From Chryseobacterium nakagawai (GTDB lineage: Bacteria > Bacteroidota > Bacteroidia > Flavobacteriales > Weeksellaceae): 64,000 bases of DNA. Position 1 is the first letter of the stretch. The number at the start of each line of letters is the position of its first letter. The notes below the pieces were generated by a model. It did not search any database. It was not told where the DNA came from and saw nothing but the letters and a program-made list of their open reading frames with translations. Location of the stretch: positions 4,642,501-4,706,500 of the forward strand of contig NZ_LR134386.1 in NCBI RefSeq assembly GCF_900637665.1, in the 5' to 3' direction. Made by a program: the position numbers and the translations under genes. Below, one piece after another: positions 26,370 through 34,157 of the stretch.

Positions 26370-26399
26370 TTGCACAATTAGAAAATAGTATTATATTTG
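26370..26399 (+). promoter_or_regulatory. Consensus sigma-A-type promoter of the HU gene
   Basis: TTG (26370-26372), a 19-base spacer and TATATTTG (26392-26399) match the Bacteroidota vegetative promoter exactly. The predicted start near 26404 leaves a 30-base leader. Confidence 0.8.
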
Positions 26400-26433
26400 C
26401 TATAATTACGAACTAACTTTAATATTAAAAATT

Positions 26434-26724
26434 ATGAACAAGTCTGAATTAATCGACGCAATCGCAAAAGATGCAGGTATCACTAAAGTTGCAGCAAAGG
26501 CTGCTTTAGAATCTTTCATTGGTAACGTAACTTCTACTTTAAAGAAAAAAGACGGAAAAGTTTCTTTAGTAGGTTTCGGTACTTTCTCAGTAGCTGAGAG
26601 AGCAGCTAGACAAGGGATTAACCCTGCAACTAAGAAACCAATCAAAATTGCTGCTAAAAAAGTTGCTAAATTCAAGGCTGGAGCTGATTTATCAAATGCA
26701 GTTTCTGGTGCTAAGAAAAAATAA
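26434..26724 (+). CDS. HU-family DNA-binding protein (96 aa)
   Basis: Small basic nucleoid protein: MNKSELIDAIAKDAGITKVAAKAALESF dimer helices, GFGTFSVAERAARQGINPATKK beta-arm region with the intercalating Pro, and a Lys-rich tail. It binds and bends DNA as a dimer. A consensus promoter and a clean terminator suggest a strongly expressed single gene. Confidence 0.95.
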   Translation: MNKSELIDAIAKDAGITKVAAKAALESFIGNVTSTLKKKDGKVSLVGFGTFSVAERAARQGINPATKKPIKIAAKKVAKFKAGADLSNAVSGAKKK

Positions 26725-26745
26725 TCATTCAGATTACGAAAATTC

Positions 26746-26774
26746 AAGACCGCTTTTCCGAAGCGGTCTTTTTT
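26746..26774 (+). terminator. Terminator of the HU gene
   Basis: AAGACCGCTT (26746-26755) and AAGCGGTCTT (26761-26770) form a perfect 10-bp stem with a 5-base loop, followed by TTTT. Confidence 0.88.
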
Positions 26775-26928
26775 ATGCCCCTTATTATTGACCTTAGATA
26801 GATTATGAATTATGGCTTCGAATTCCCTAAACCGAGGATTACATTCATAAACTGAGTGGTCAGGATAAGGTAAAATATCGATTAATAGGAAACATTAAGA
26901 AGAATGAAGGTAAGGGTTATTAAATTTT

Positions 26929-26947
26929 GGCTAAAGCCCACTTCTAT
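26929..26947 (+). repeat. Dispersed repeat, second copy
   Basis: GGCTAAAGCCCACTTCTAT is identical to 18470-18488 and in the same orientation. It sits in the intergenic space between HU and pdxH with no gene nearby on its strand. Confidence 0.7.
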
Positions 26948-27020
26948 GGATTGTTTTAAATCTTTTTTATTAATTTGTTGGAAATAACTTCTACCTACAA
27001 TTTTTCCCTTCCATCTTTAT

Positions 27021-27662
27021 CTATGGGGCCAATCGTGAAATCTTCCAGTCCAGATCTTCTAATGTATATACAATTCTATCGTGAAGACGGTTAGGTCTTC
27101 CCTGCCAGAATTCAATTTCATAAGGCTTTGCAAGGTACCCACCCCAATGATCCGGTCTTGGTACTTCTGTATTTTCGTATTCTTTTTCCAGGTCTTTTAA
27201 TCTTTCTTCCAGAAACTCACGATCAGGAATTTCCTGACTTTGTGGAGAAACTACAGCGCCTAGCTGGCTTCCCTTGGGTCTTGAATGAAAATAACCATCA
27301 CTCAAATTCTCCGCTACTTTTTCAAGATCAGCTTTAATAATAATTTGTCTCTCCAGGTTAGGCCAGAAAAAGTGCAGGCAAGCTTTATGATTGTTTTCTA
27401 TTGCTTTTCCTTTTCTACTGTTGTAATTGGTATAAAAAATAAACCCTTCATGAGTGTACGCCTTCAATAATACCATTCTTGTTCTCGGACAACCGTCTTC
27501 TTCTACTGTAGATACTGCCATGGCATTAGCTTCTGACACCTCAGAGCTCTCATTCGCATCCAAAAACCAATCTCTAAACTGTTCAATTGGATTTTGTTTT
27601 ATCTCACTTTCAATAAGTTGGGATTTATCATACACTTTTCTTTTGTCGTGCAGGTTTTCCAT
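27021..27662 (-). CDS. pdxH: Pyridoxamine 5'-phosphate oxidase (213 aa)
   Basis: This FMN enzyme makes pyridoxal phosphate from PNP/PMP. Visible are the FMN-binding VSTVEEDGCPRTRMVLLKAY and GFIFYTNYNSRKGKAI blocks, the signature SRPKGSQLGAVVSPQSQ, and the C-terminal EFWQGRPNRLHDR...WKISRLAP that closes the active site. The length is standard. It is divergent from yqgE, with the starts 24 bases apart. Confidence 0.95.
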   Translation of the reverse strand: MENLHDKRKVYDKSQLIESEIKQNPIEQFRDWFLDANESSEVSEANAMAVSTVEEDGCPRTRMVLLKAYTHEGFIFYTNYNSRKGKAIENNHKACLHFFWPNLERQIIIKADLEKVAENLSDGYFHSRPKGSQLGAVVSPQSQEIPDREFLEERLKDLEKEYENTEVPRPDHWGGYLAKPYEIEFWQGRPNRLHDRIVYTLEDLDWKISRLAP

Positions 27663-27675
27663 AAATATTTTTTAT

Positions 27676-27683
27676 TAAATTTG
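27676..27683 (+). promoter_or_regulatory. yqgE -7 box close to the start codon
   Basis: TAAATTTG is followed by AGT and the ATG of the yqgE-like gene, again implying a leaderless or near-leaderless transcript. Confidence 0.45.
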
Positions 27684-27686
27684 AGT

Positions 27687-28238
27687 ATGAATCACTCATA
27701 CAAAGGTAAAATATTAATCTCGACACCTGACATTTCCGGCGATATTTTTTCCAGATCGGTAGTATTGGTTATTGAACATAATGAAAGTGGAGCTTTTGGT
27801 TTGATCCTGAATAAAAAAAACAGCCAGATGAGCAGTAAAATTAAAGAATTCTTTGATTTTAAGATCGAGGTATATGATGGTGGTCCTGTAGAAAATGATA
27901 AGGTATTTTTCATTGTAAAAGGAGATGAAAAAGTGACTGAGATCTATACTGATATCACTGATGAATTTTATCTTACTGAAGATATTGAGCGTATCATCAA
28001 TGCTGTTTTGGCCAATGAACTGGATATTCACAATATCAAAATTTTTTCCGGATATTCAGGGTGGGGCCCTAATCAACTGGATAGTGAGGTTCAGAGAAAG
28101 ATGTGGACAGTAGTTGATGTTTATAATCTGGATTACACTCTTCCGAATGATCAGACTCTATGGAAATCTATCATGCAGAATCTTGGCGGAGAATTCTTAC
28201 TTTGGGCTAATTCCCCTGAGGATATTTCATTAAATTAG
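27687..28238 (+). CDS. YqgE/AlgH family protein (UPF0301, 183 aa)
   Basis: Start ATG 27687 (MNHSYKGKILISTPDISGDIFSRSVVLV) is chosen; upstream in-frame codons lie in the divergent pdxH region. The features GAFGLILNK, VYDGGPVENDKVFFI and IFSGYSGWGPNQLDSEV are the family hallmarks. AlgH was named for alginate regulation in Pseudomonas; in most bacteria the role is unknown. It is cytoplasmic. Confidence 0.9.
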   Translation: MNHSYKGKILISTPDISGDIFSRSVVLVIEHNESGAFGLILNKKNSQMSSKIKEFFDFKIEVYDGGPVENDKVFFIVKGDEKVTEIYTDITDEFYLTEDIERIINAVLANELDIHNIKIFSGYSGWGPNQLDSEVQRKMWTVVDVYNLDYTLPNDQTLWKSIMQNLGGEFLLWANSPEDISLN

Positions 28239-28342
28239 CAATATCTCTTTCAGATCAATAAAATAATTAACAAATTTTAATATTTCGTTAACCAATTTTA
28301 AAGAAACTTTTCCCGTTCTTTGGAAAACCAAAAATCACTGAA

Positions 28343-28927
28343 ATGAAAGGTATTACATTACTTGCTTTATCAATCTTTTCGACTGCTTTTTTATCATTCA
28401 CCCCTCTTAACAAGAAATACATTATCATTGATGCCGGCCATGGTGGAAATGATAATGGAGCCGTGTATGGCTGCTTTAGTGAAAAGGATATTACATTAAA
28501 AATCGCAAAAGAAATTCAAAAACTTAATGGAAAGCAGGATCAATATGAAATGATTTTAATAAGAAATGAAGACACTTATCCCACCCTTTCTGAAAGAACC
28601 AATCAAATCAATAAACTGAATCCTGAAATGGTCATTTCACTCCATGTTAATACCTCTTCTCAGGAGGAAACTTCTAAGCATGGAACTGAAATATATGTTC
28701 AAAATGCTGAAGACTCTAAGAAACTGGCAGGAAAAATCTACAAAAAATTTAATGTTCGTAAAATTGAAGAGCGTAATAACCTCCATATTTTAAGAGAAAC
28801 CAAAGCACCTGCTGTACTGGTTGAACTGGGATTCATCAATAATTCTGCAGACAGAGCTTACATTACCAGTGAAAACGGACAAAAAGAAATCGCAAAAAAA
28901 TTCGTTGACATCATCAACGAAAATTAA
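28343..28927 (+). CDS. N-acetylmuramoyl-L-alanine amidase, Amidase_3 type (194 aa)
   Basis: A signal-like N-terminus (MKGITLLALSIFSTAFLSF) is followed by the zinc amidase domain. Metal ligands are H33 (IIDAGHGG), E47 (FSEKDIT) and H101 (ISLHVN). The catalytic Glu lies in VELGFINN near the C-terminus. It cleaves the amide between MurNAc and peptide during cell separation or recycling. It is a bare catalytic domain without AMIN or SPOR modules. A hairpin terminator follows. Confidence 0.9.
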   Translation: MKGITLLALSIFSTAFLSFTPLNKKYIIIDAGHGGNDNGAVYGCFSEKDITLKIAKEIQKLNGKQDQYEMILIRNEDTYPTLSERTNQINKLNPEMVISLHVNTSSQEETSKHGTEIYVQNAEDSKKLAGKIYKKFNVRKIEERNNLHILRETKAPAVLVELGFINNSADRAYITSENGQKEIAKKFVDIINEN

Positions 28928-28960
28928 ATATAGAAACAATTTCTGATATACTCAGAATAA

Positions 28961-29001
28961 AACCCGGTAAAGGACTTTGTAACTTTGTTGTTTACCGGGT
29001 T
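28961..29001 (+). terminator. Hairpin after the amidase gene
   Basis: The 11-bp arms AACCCGGTAAA (28961-28971) and TTTACCGGGTT (28991-29001) are exact complements. The T-run afterwards is short. It lies just past the convergent aminotransferase stop and could serve both strands. Confidence 0.65.
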
Positions 29002-29009
29002 TGTCAATT

Positions 29010-29825
29010 TTATGAGTTAAAACTCTTTTTCCAACTCTCTACCAATTCTGTAAATCGGGAAGTTTCAAAGGTTTTATTTCTTATTTTACCTACAGAAAAT
29101 ATGCCTTTCTCATCAGAAATCATTAAAATCTCTTCTGCTTTCTGAGATTCAAATGCAATAATCTCGTGTTCCTGGATATCAGCCAGTTTACTTTTATGTA
29201 AGAAAGTGACAAAATTTTCCATTAAAGGAGAGATATAAGCTCCTTCTGTCTGTTTTGGAACTTTAATTACATCGCCTTCCATAAATAAAAGGTTACCGGA
29301 AGTAGTACGGGCAATTCTTTTATTAGGGTTTAAAAGAATAACATCATCAAGATCATTTTCCTGAGCATAAATTCCTCCGTAGATATTTTCCGGGCTGTGT
29401 ACTCTGATATTGCTTAACAGATTATTGTTTACATTAATTTCCTTAATCATATCCAGCTCCAAAGGTCTTTGGTGAACCGCAAGGATATCATCCATCTCTT
29501 CAACTTCATAAAAATACGAAATTGAAGATTTTGCCAATGTCACAGCATCTTGATTTCTAAATACCTGGAAATTAATAATTCCATTTTTTATTCCTTTACC
29601 GTCTATAATATCCTTTTGGAATAAGGACTGAAAAAACTCCAGGGTATAGGTTAAAGGAATATTCATTCTCATCTTTCTCATGGAAGCCATCAGGAAGAAA
29701 TAGCATTCTTCATCCATGATCAATTTACCGTCTCTTACAAAGAAAGAAACCTTCACTGCATCGCCCCAAATAAAGGCTCTGTTCCTTACATTCAATGCGT
29801 CTGATGTAAAATATTGATTTTCCAA
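29010..29825 (-). CDS. Degenerate class IV aminotransferase-fold protein (271 aa)
   Basis: The layout fits the class IV PLP aminotransferase fold (BCAT/ADCL/D-AAT): RNRAFIWGDAVKVSFFVRDGKL, LLSNIRVHSPENIYGGIYAQENDLDDVILLN, then TTSGNLLFMEGDVIKVP. The position where the PLP-binding lysine is expected appears to be Arg141 (LLSNIR), and the ExTxSN glutamate is replaced (IARTTSGN). It may be catalytically dead or use another lysine such as K128. The start is TTG; no in-frame ATG precedes it and the N-terminus is family-like from there. Confidence 0.65.
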   Translation of the reverse strand: MENQYFTSDALNVRNRAFIWGDAVKVSFFVRDGKLIMDEECYFFLMASMRKMRMNIPLTYTLEFFQSLFQKDIIDGKGIKNGIINFQVFRNQDAVTLAKSSISYFYEVEEMDDILAVHQRPLELDMIKEINVNNNLLSNIRVHSPENIYGGIYAQENDLDDVILLNPNKRIARTTSGNLLFMEGDVIKVPKQTEGAYISPLMENFVTFLHKSKLADIQEHEIIAFESQKAEEILMISDEKGIFSVGKIRNKTFETSRFTELVESWKKSFNS

Positions 29826-29845
29826 TTTTTGATGTGATTTATTTA

Positions 29846-29874
29846 CAAAAAAATAATGAACGATAAATCGTTCA
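29846..29874 (-). terminator. Terminator of the START-like gene
   Basis: TGAACGAT (29857-29864) and ATCGTTCA (29867-29874) form an 8-bp stem. On the minus strand it is followed by TTATTTTTTTG. Confidence 0.6.
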
Positions 29875-29903
29875 TCAGTTTTATCATTTGATACAGCCCT
29901 GCA

Positions 29904-30290
29904 TTATGCAGCGCCTAATTTTATTCTGAGATTCTCAATAAGATTTTCCCAATACATTGCGTTTTCTTCTTCGTCACCTTCTTCACAGAAATCTGTAATA
30001 TTTAGTGCCAAATCTTCTGTAATATCATCTATTGTGATTGTCATTTCAAAGAAGTTTTTAGTTCCCTCATCTTCTTCCCATCTGAAACGCACGAAACCTT
30101 CAGGCTTATATCTGATCAAAGTGGCCTTTTCAGCAGGTCCTCCGCCCCAGCTAAAAAAGAAATCATCGCCTTTCTCTGTAACCTCATCCGCAAACCATTC
30201 AGACAACCCCTCTGCTGTAGCCAGATATTCGTATAAAATCTCTGATAAACAATGCATTGGGAATTCGTAATGGACTTTATGTTTCGCCAT
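29904..30290 (-). CDS. START-like/AHSA1-like domain protein (128 aa)
   Basis: Start ATG 30290 (MAKHKVHYEFPMHC) is preferred to one 27 bases further upstream. The features EYLATAEGLSEWFADEVTEKGDDFFFSWGG, RFRWEEDEGTKNFFEMTI and the closing helix MYWENLIENLRIKLGA match the small SRPBCC/AHSA1 ligand-binding fold found across flavobacteria. There is no signal peptide. The ligand is unknown. Confidence 0.78.
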   Translation of the reverse strand: MAKHKVHYEFPMHCLSEILYEYLATAEGLSEWFADEVTEKGDDFFFSWGGGPAEKATLIRYKPEGFVRFRWEEDEGTKNFFEMTITIDDITEDLALNITDFCEEGDEEENAMYWENLIENLRIKLGAA

Positions 30291-30445
30291 ATAATCTTTG
30301 TTTTTATCGTCCCGCAATATATAAATTAATTTTTTTATTACACAAAATTGCAGTTACTTTTTTAAAGAATATGCATGATATTTATCAGAGATTATAAATA
30401 TGTATTATGTTAAGTATTAGCCTTTAAAATTACCATGTAAAGCAT

Positions 30446-30471
30446 AAAAAAAATCTCTCCGTTTGGAGAGA
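30446..30471 (-). terminator. Terminator of the class III aminotransferase gene
   Basis: On the minus strand TCTCTCC-loop-GGAGAGA is followed by TTTTTTTT. It starts just past the stop of the gene. Confidence 0.85.
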
Positions 30472-30479
30472 CTTTATCT

Positions 30480-31661
30480 TTAATTTTCATTCAGAATATC
30501 AAGTATAATCTGACAACCTTGTCGAATTTCATCAAGAGATAATGTAAGAGGTGGAGAGATTCTCAAATATTCATTTCTGTACAACTGCCAGAATACAATA
30601 AGCCCATTTTCCATACATTTTTTAGCAACATGCAAGGTATATTCAGGCTCTCCAAGATTTACGGCAAGCATTAAACCTTTACCATTAATATTTTCAATCT
30701 TCGGATGAACCAAAAGTTCTCTGAACAGCTTTTCTTTCTCTTCTATCTCTTCCATTAGACCGCTTTCCAGCACTTCTTTCAAAGTAGCATAGCTGGCTGC
30801 AGCAATCAGTGGATTCCCTCCAAAAGTCGTAACGTGACCTAACTTCGGAGAATGGGATAACGTTTCCATAATTTTTCTGGAACTCATAAAGGCTCCTACT
30901 GGAACTCCACCTCCCATTCCTTTTCCCATTACAAGGATATCCGGAACCATTCCAAAATGTTCAAATGAGAATAGCTTCCCTGTTCTTCCAAATCCGGGTT
31001 GAATTTCATCCAGAATTAAAAGTGCACCAACTTCTTCACATCTTCTTTTCAGCTTAATCAAATAATCATCATTTGGAACCAGAAATCCTGCAGCACCTTG
31101 AATTGTTTCTAGAATAACACACGCTGTTTTCTCTGTAATTTTCTCAAATTCATTTTCATTATTGAATTCGATAAAAGTAATCATTGGCAATAATGGGCGG
31201 AATTCTCTTTTATGATTTTCATTTCCTGAAACACTTAGTGCTCCATGGGTGTTTCCATGATAGGAGTTTTTAAAGGAAATAATCTCCTCTCTTCCTGTAT
31301 ATCTTTTAGCCAGCTTCAAACTTCCATCAATAGCTTCTGCACCGCTATTCACCAGATACGTTACCTCCAGAGGTTCCGGAGTAGCTTCTGCAAGTAATTT
31401 ACATAATGCAATGGGTTTCTCCTGAGCATATTCTCCGTACACCATTACGTGAAGATATTTATCTGCCTGTTCCTTGATCGCGTTGACTATTTTTGGATGT
31501 GAATGCCCTAATGTATTGGCAGAAACTCCTGCCACAAAATCAAGATATTTTCTCCCGTCCGTACCATAGATATAGTTTCCTTCTGCTTTTTCAACTTCAA
31601 AACCTGCAGCAAATTTTGTGGTTTGTGCCTGATATATAAAAAAATCTTTGTGCATTTCCAT
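30480..31661 (-). CDS. Class III PLP aminotransferase (ArgD/ornithine-aminotransferase-like, 393 aa)
   Basis: Start ATG 31661 fits a TAGCTTTG box (minus 31687-31680) with a leader of about 14 bases. Motifs present are NSGAEAIDGSLKLAKRY, SYHGNTHGALS, LILDEIQPGFGRTG (D218 binds the pyridine nitrogen) and VMGKGMGGGVPVGA (K247 is the PLP lysine). It transfers an omega- or alpha-amino group. ArgD, OAT and 4-aminobutyrate types cannot be separated by eye, so no symbol is given. Confidence 0.88.
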   Translation of the reverse strand: MEMHKDFFIYQAQTTKFAAGFEVEKAEGNYIYGTDGRKYLDFVAGVSANTLGHSHPKIVNAIKEQADKYLHVMVYGEYAQEKPIALCKLLAEATPEPLEVTYLVNSGAEAIDGSLKLAKRYTGREEIISFKNSYHGNTHGALSVSGNENHKREFRPLLPMITFIEFNNENEFEKITEKTACVILETIQGAAGFLVPNDDYLIKLKRRCEEVGALLILDEIQPGFGRTGKLFSFEHFGMVPDILVMGKGMGGGVPVGAFMSSRKIMETLSHSPKLGHVTTFGGNPLIAAASYATLKEVLESGLMEEIEEKEKLFRELLVHPKIENINGKGLMLAVNLGEPEYTLHVAKKCMENGLIVFWQLYRNEYLRISPPLTLSLDEIRQGCQIILDILNEN

Positions 31662-31823
31662 TGTCTCAAAAAATTTCAGCAAAGCTATAAAAGATTCGTC
31701 AAACACCGAAATTATTGATCAGGAATAAAAATCACTCTAATAACTTACAAATGGTTTTAAAAAGATTAGTATACATAATACGTTTTCTGAATTTTTATTT
31801 CCAAAAAGCATATCAATTTAGGC

Positions 31824-31853
31824 ATAAAAAAACCGCTTTAAAATAAAGCGGTT
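31824..31853 (-). terminator. Terminator of the OstA-like gene
   Basis: On the minus strand AACCGCTTTA-TTT-TAAAGCGGTT is followed by TTTTTTT. The 10-bp stem is perfect. Confidence 0.9.
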
Positions 31854-31869
31854 CATATATAATATATGA

Positions 31870-33612
31870 TTATTTTCTGACTCTTTTAGGCTTCTTAGCC
31901 TCTTCTTTGGCCCGTTCTTTTTCTATAGCTTCTTGAGCATGATCATACAGTTCATTATCTGAAGAATATTTGGTTTCTTCATAGTCCGGACTGTCTACCA
32001 ATATATCCTGCCACTTCCTGATCCGATCTTTCGTATTCCAGTTGAAATCAGGAAACTTTCTTCTTGAAGGTTCTATTTTACTCATCGGATAGGTATCTGC
32101 AGTAGCTCCAATACTACAGGAAATAATCTGCAATGCTCTTTCCTCAAATAAAGCACCAATAATACCACAAGCCGAAAGCGTAATTCCAATTCTCTCTGGT
32201 TTTTGGGTTTCTTTATTTACATCATCTACGTAAGCAATAGACTGTGCATTTCCCACTACTCTAGCCTCTTTAATATCATTACCCTGATAATAAACGGTCA
32301 TAAACTTACCTTTCACCTGATTGAATTCATCTTTCAGGGTTAAAGAGTCTACTTTACTAATGGCAAAGGCGTTTCCAATTACTTTTAAGGAATCTATATT
32401 TTCATTCTTGGTATTAAAATAGGCTTCAACTTTATCTCCTGTCACCTGTTTTTCACCACTCCACAAAATAGGTTTTGTATACATGTGCATAACACCATCC
32501 GTCTCATTAAAAGCAATAGAGTCTGCTCTTCCCTGCGCATTGGACTTGTACATTCTTGCCTTTTTATAAGCTCTTAAAAAGCTCTTCTTGATAGTGATAT
32601 CTAAAGAATCCGGTTTTTGATAAGAGATAATCTTTTCTGCTGCAAAATATGCGGTATCTTTTTCCATAATTTTTACAGCATAAGGGTTCTTAGTCATCAT
32701 TGAAGAATCTTTCTTCTCAAAGATTTCACCATACCCGCCTTTCATATATCTTCTTTCTTTCGGATCATCCAGCTTTACATTTCCCGTGGCTTTCCCAAAA
32801 CCTGTGATCTGATTAAAATACATATCATCACCAGTAAGGATTTTATCATTATAAAAGATCTTGGAATTTTTGTTCAGGAAAGCTTCTTTGGTTTCCATCC
32901 TATAGGTTCCTCTTTCTGTATACACCCTGTTTTTTGGATTAGCTCTGTTGGTAATGGTAGTCGGTCCAAAAAATTCGGCTACTTTGGTATTCTGATTCTG
33001 CTTGATATTAACTCCTTCAATAATGTATTGAGCATTATCTATTTTCACGTTTCCTACAAAATCAATCATTTTAGTATCGAGAAAATAGGTTGCAGACTTA
33101 GTATACATTACATTTCCCTGAGTGTCGGAAATAGTACCTCCTGTATTAAAATAAGCCTGACTTGAGAGCTTATCATAATACAAAACATCAGTTTTAATAG
33201 TTTGTTTAGGATCTGTCAGGACAACATTTTTCCGGGCAACACCTTTTTGGGTATTCCCATCATATTCCATTTCTCCTGCTGTAATCACAGAGCCATCAGC
33301 ATTCTGAAGCTTTGCATTTCCAATTGCTTTTGCAAAGTTTTCTTCACTATACAAAACAACTTCATCTGCGGTAAGTATAGATCCCTTTTGTTCTATCTGA
33401 ACATTTCCTACAAAATACTGATTACCATCATACTTTGTGGGATCTTTAATAATTTTATCTGCGTTGATAAGTTTTATTTTATCTTCAGGCTTCAACGGCT
33501 GAGGTTTTGCAGGCAAAGGAGTCTGTAAATAAGGATCTCTCTTCACAGGAGTTTTATCCTGCGCAAAACTAAGCGTAGAAATAAAGATAAACAGAAAAAG
33601 GATTATTCTCAT
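31870..33612 (-). CDS. OstA/LptA-like periplasmic protein (580 aa)
   Basis: The signal peptide MRIILFLFIFISTLSFAQ is followed by repeating beta segments of OstA/LptA type (VGNVQIEQKGSILTADEVVLYSEENFAKAIGNAKLQNADG) running for most of the protein. It is longer than E. coli LptA, as expected for the Bacteroidota OstA-like family. It probably takes part in carrying LPS across the periplasm. The start is 3 bases after the Fur-like stop, so the two are in one operon. A charged Lys/Glu-rich tail ends it. Confidence 0.8.
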   Translation of the reverse strand: MRIILFLFIFISTLSFAQDKTPVKRDPYLQTPLPAKPQPLKPEDKIKLINADKIIKDPTKYDGNQYFVGNVQIEQKGSILTADEVVLYSEENFAKAIGNAKLQNADGSVITAGEMEYDGNTQKGVARKNVVLTDPKQTIKTDVLYYDKLSSQAYFNTGGTISDTQGNVMYTKSATYFLDTKMIDFVGNVKIDNAQYIIEGVNIKQNQNTKVAEFFGPTTITNRANPKNRVYTERGTYRMETKEAFLNKNSKIFYNDKILTGDDMYFNQITGFGKATGNVKLDDPKERRYMKGGYGEIFEKKDSSMMTKNPYAVKIMEKDTAYFAAEKIISYQKPDSLDITIKKSFLRAYKKARMYKSNAQGRADSIAFNETDGVMHMYTKPILWSGEKQVTGDKVEAYFNTKNENIDSLKVIGNAFAISKVDSLTLKDEFNQVKGKFMTVYYQGNDIKEARVVGNAQSIAYVDDVNKETQKPERIGITLSACGIIGALFEERALQIISCSIGATADTYPMSKIEPSRRKFPDFNWNTKDRIRKWQDILVDSPDYEETKYSSDNELYDHAQEAIEKERAKEEAKKPKRVRK

Positions 33613-33615
33613 TAA

Positions 33616-34089
33616 TTAGTCATTCTTAGTGCCATAGAAATATAGCGAATGAGAATCAATTTTTACGCCAAATGCTTCTTCAATGGCTTCTTTGATTCCT
33701 TGGATTCTTGGGTCACAGAATTCAATAATTTCTTCAATTTCTTTATCCGAATCTTTTTTGTAGATCACCAGATGGTCATGTTGTTTATCAAAATAAGACT
33801 TCTCATAAGATGAAGAGGTAAGGGTCTTTTCTCCGAACTGATGTTTACGGATTAAACCAGCATCAAGAAAGATTTCAATAGTATTATAAATGGTTGCTTT
33901 AGAAACATGATATTTCTTCTGCATCATCAGAAGATACAGATCATCAACATTAAAGTGATGATCCATATTATAAATTTCTTCTAATATTGTATATCTTTCA
34001 GGAGTGTTTCTGAACCCTTTTTCTAATAAGTAGTTTCTTAAAACATCCTTGATCAATGCTATATTTTTTTCTTTTTGTATTGTATCCAT
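33616..34089 (-). CDS. Fur-family transcriptional regulator (157 aa)
   Basis: The winged-helix domain is clear: LRNYLLEKGFRNTPERYTILEEIYNMDHHFNVDDLYLLM then YHVSKATIYNTIEIFLDAGLI. The dimerisation/metal part has QHDHLVIYKK and IEFCDPRI, but the paired CxxC zinc sites of classical Fur are missing, so the metal specificity is unclear (Fur, PerR or Zur). A TAAATTTG box (minus 34112-34105) precedes it with a leader of about 11 bases. It is co-transcribed with the OstA-like gene. Confidence 0.85.
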   Translation of the reverse strand: MDTIQKEKNIALIKDVLRNYLLEKGFRNTPERYTILEEIYNMDHHFNVDDLYLLMMQKKYHVSKATIYNTIEIFLDAGLIRKHQFGEKTLTSSSYEKSYFDKQHDHLVIYKKDSDKEIEEIIEFCDPRIQGIKEAIEEAFGVKIDSHSLYFYGTKND

Positions 34090-34157
34090 TAAAAAAATTA
34101 TCTACAAATTTATTGAATTTTATTTAAATAGATAGCATGGTTTAAATACTCCAAGTA

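Larger units (their letters stand above)
26035..26433. other. 399-base AT-rich divergent intergenic region between panD and HU
   Basis: The region is very AT-rich, with no ORF or RNA gene. It carries the panD -7 box at its left edge and the complete HU promoter at its right edge. The centre shows nothing I can name. Confidence 0.6.
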
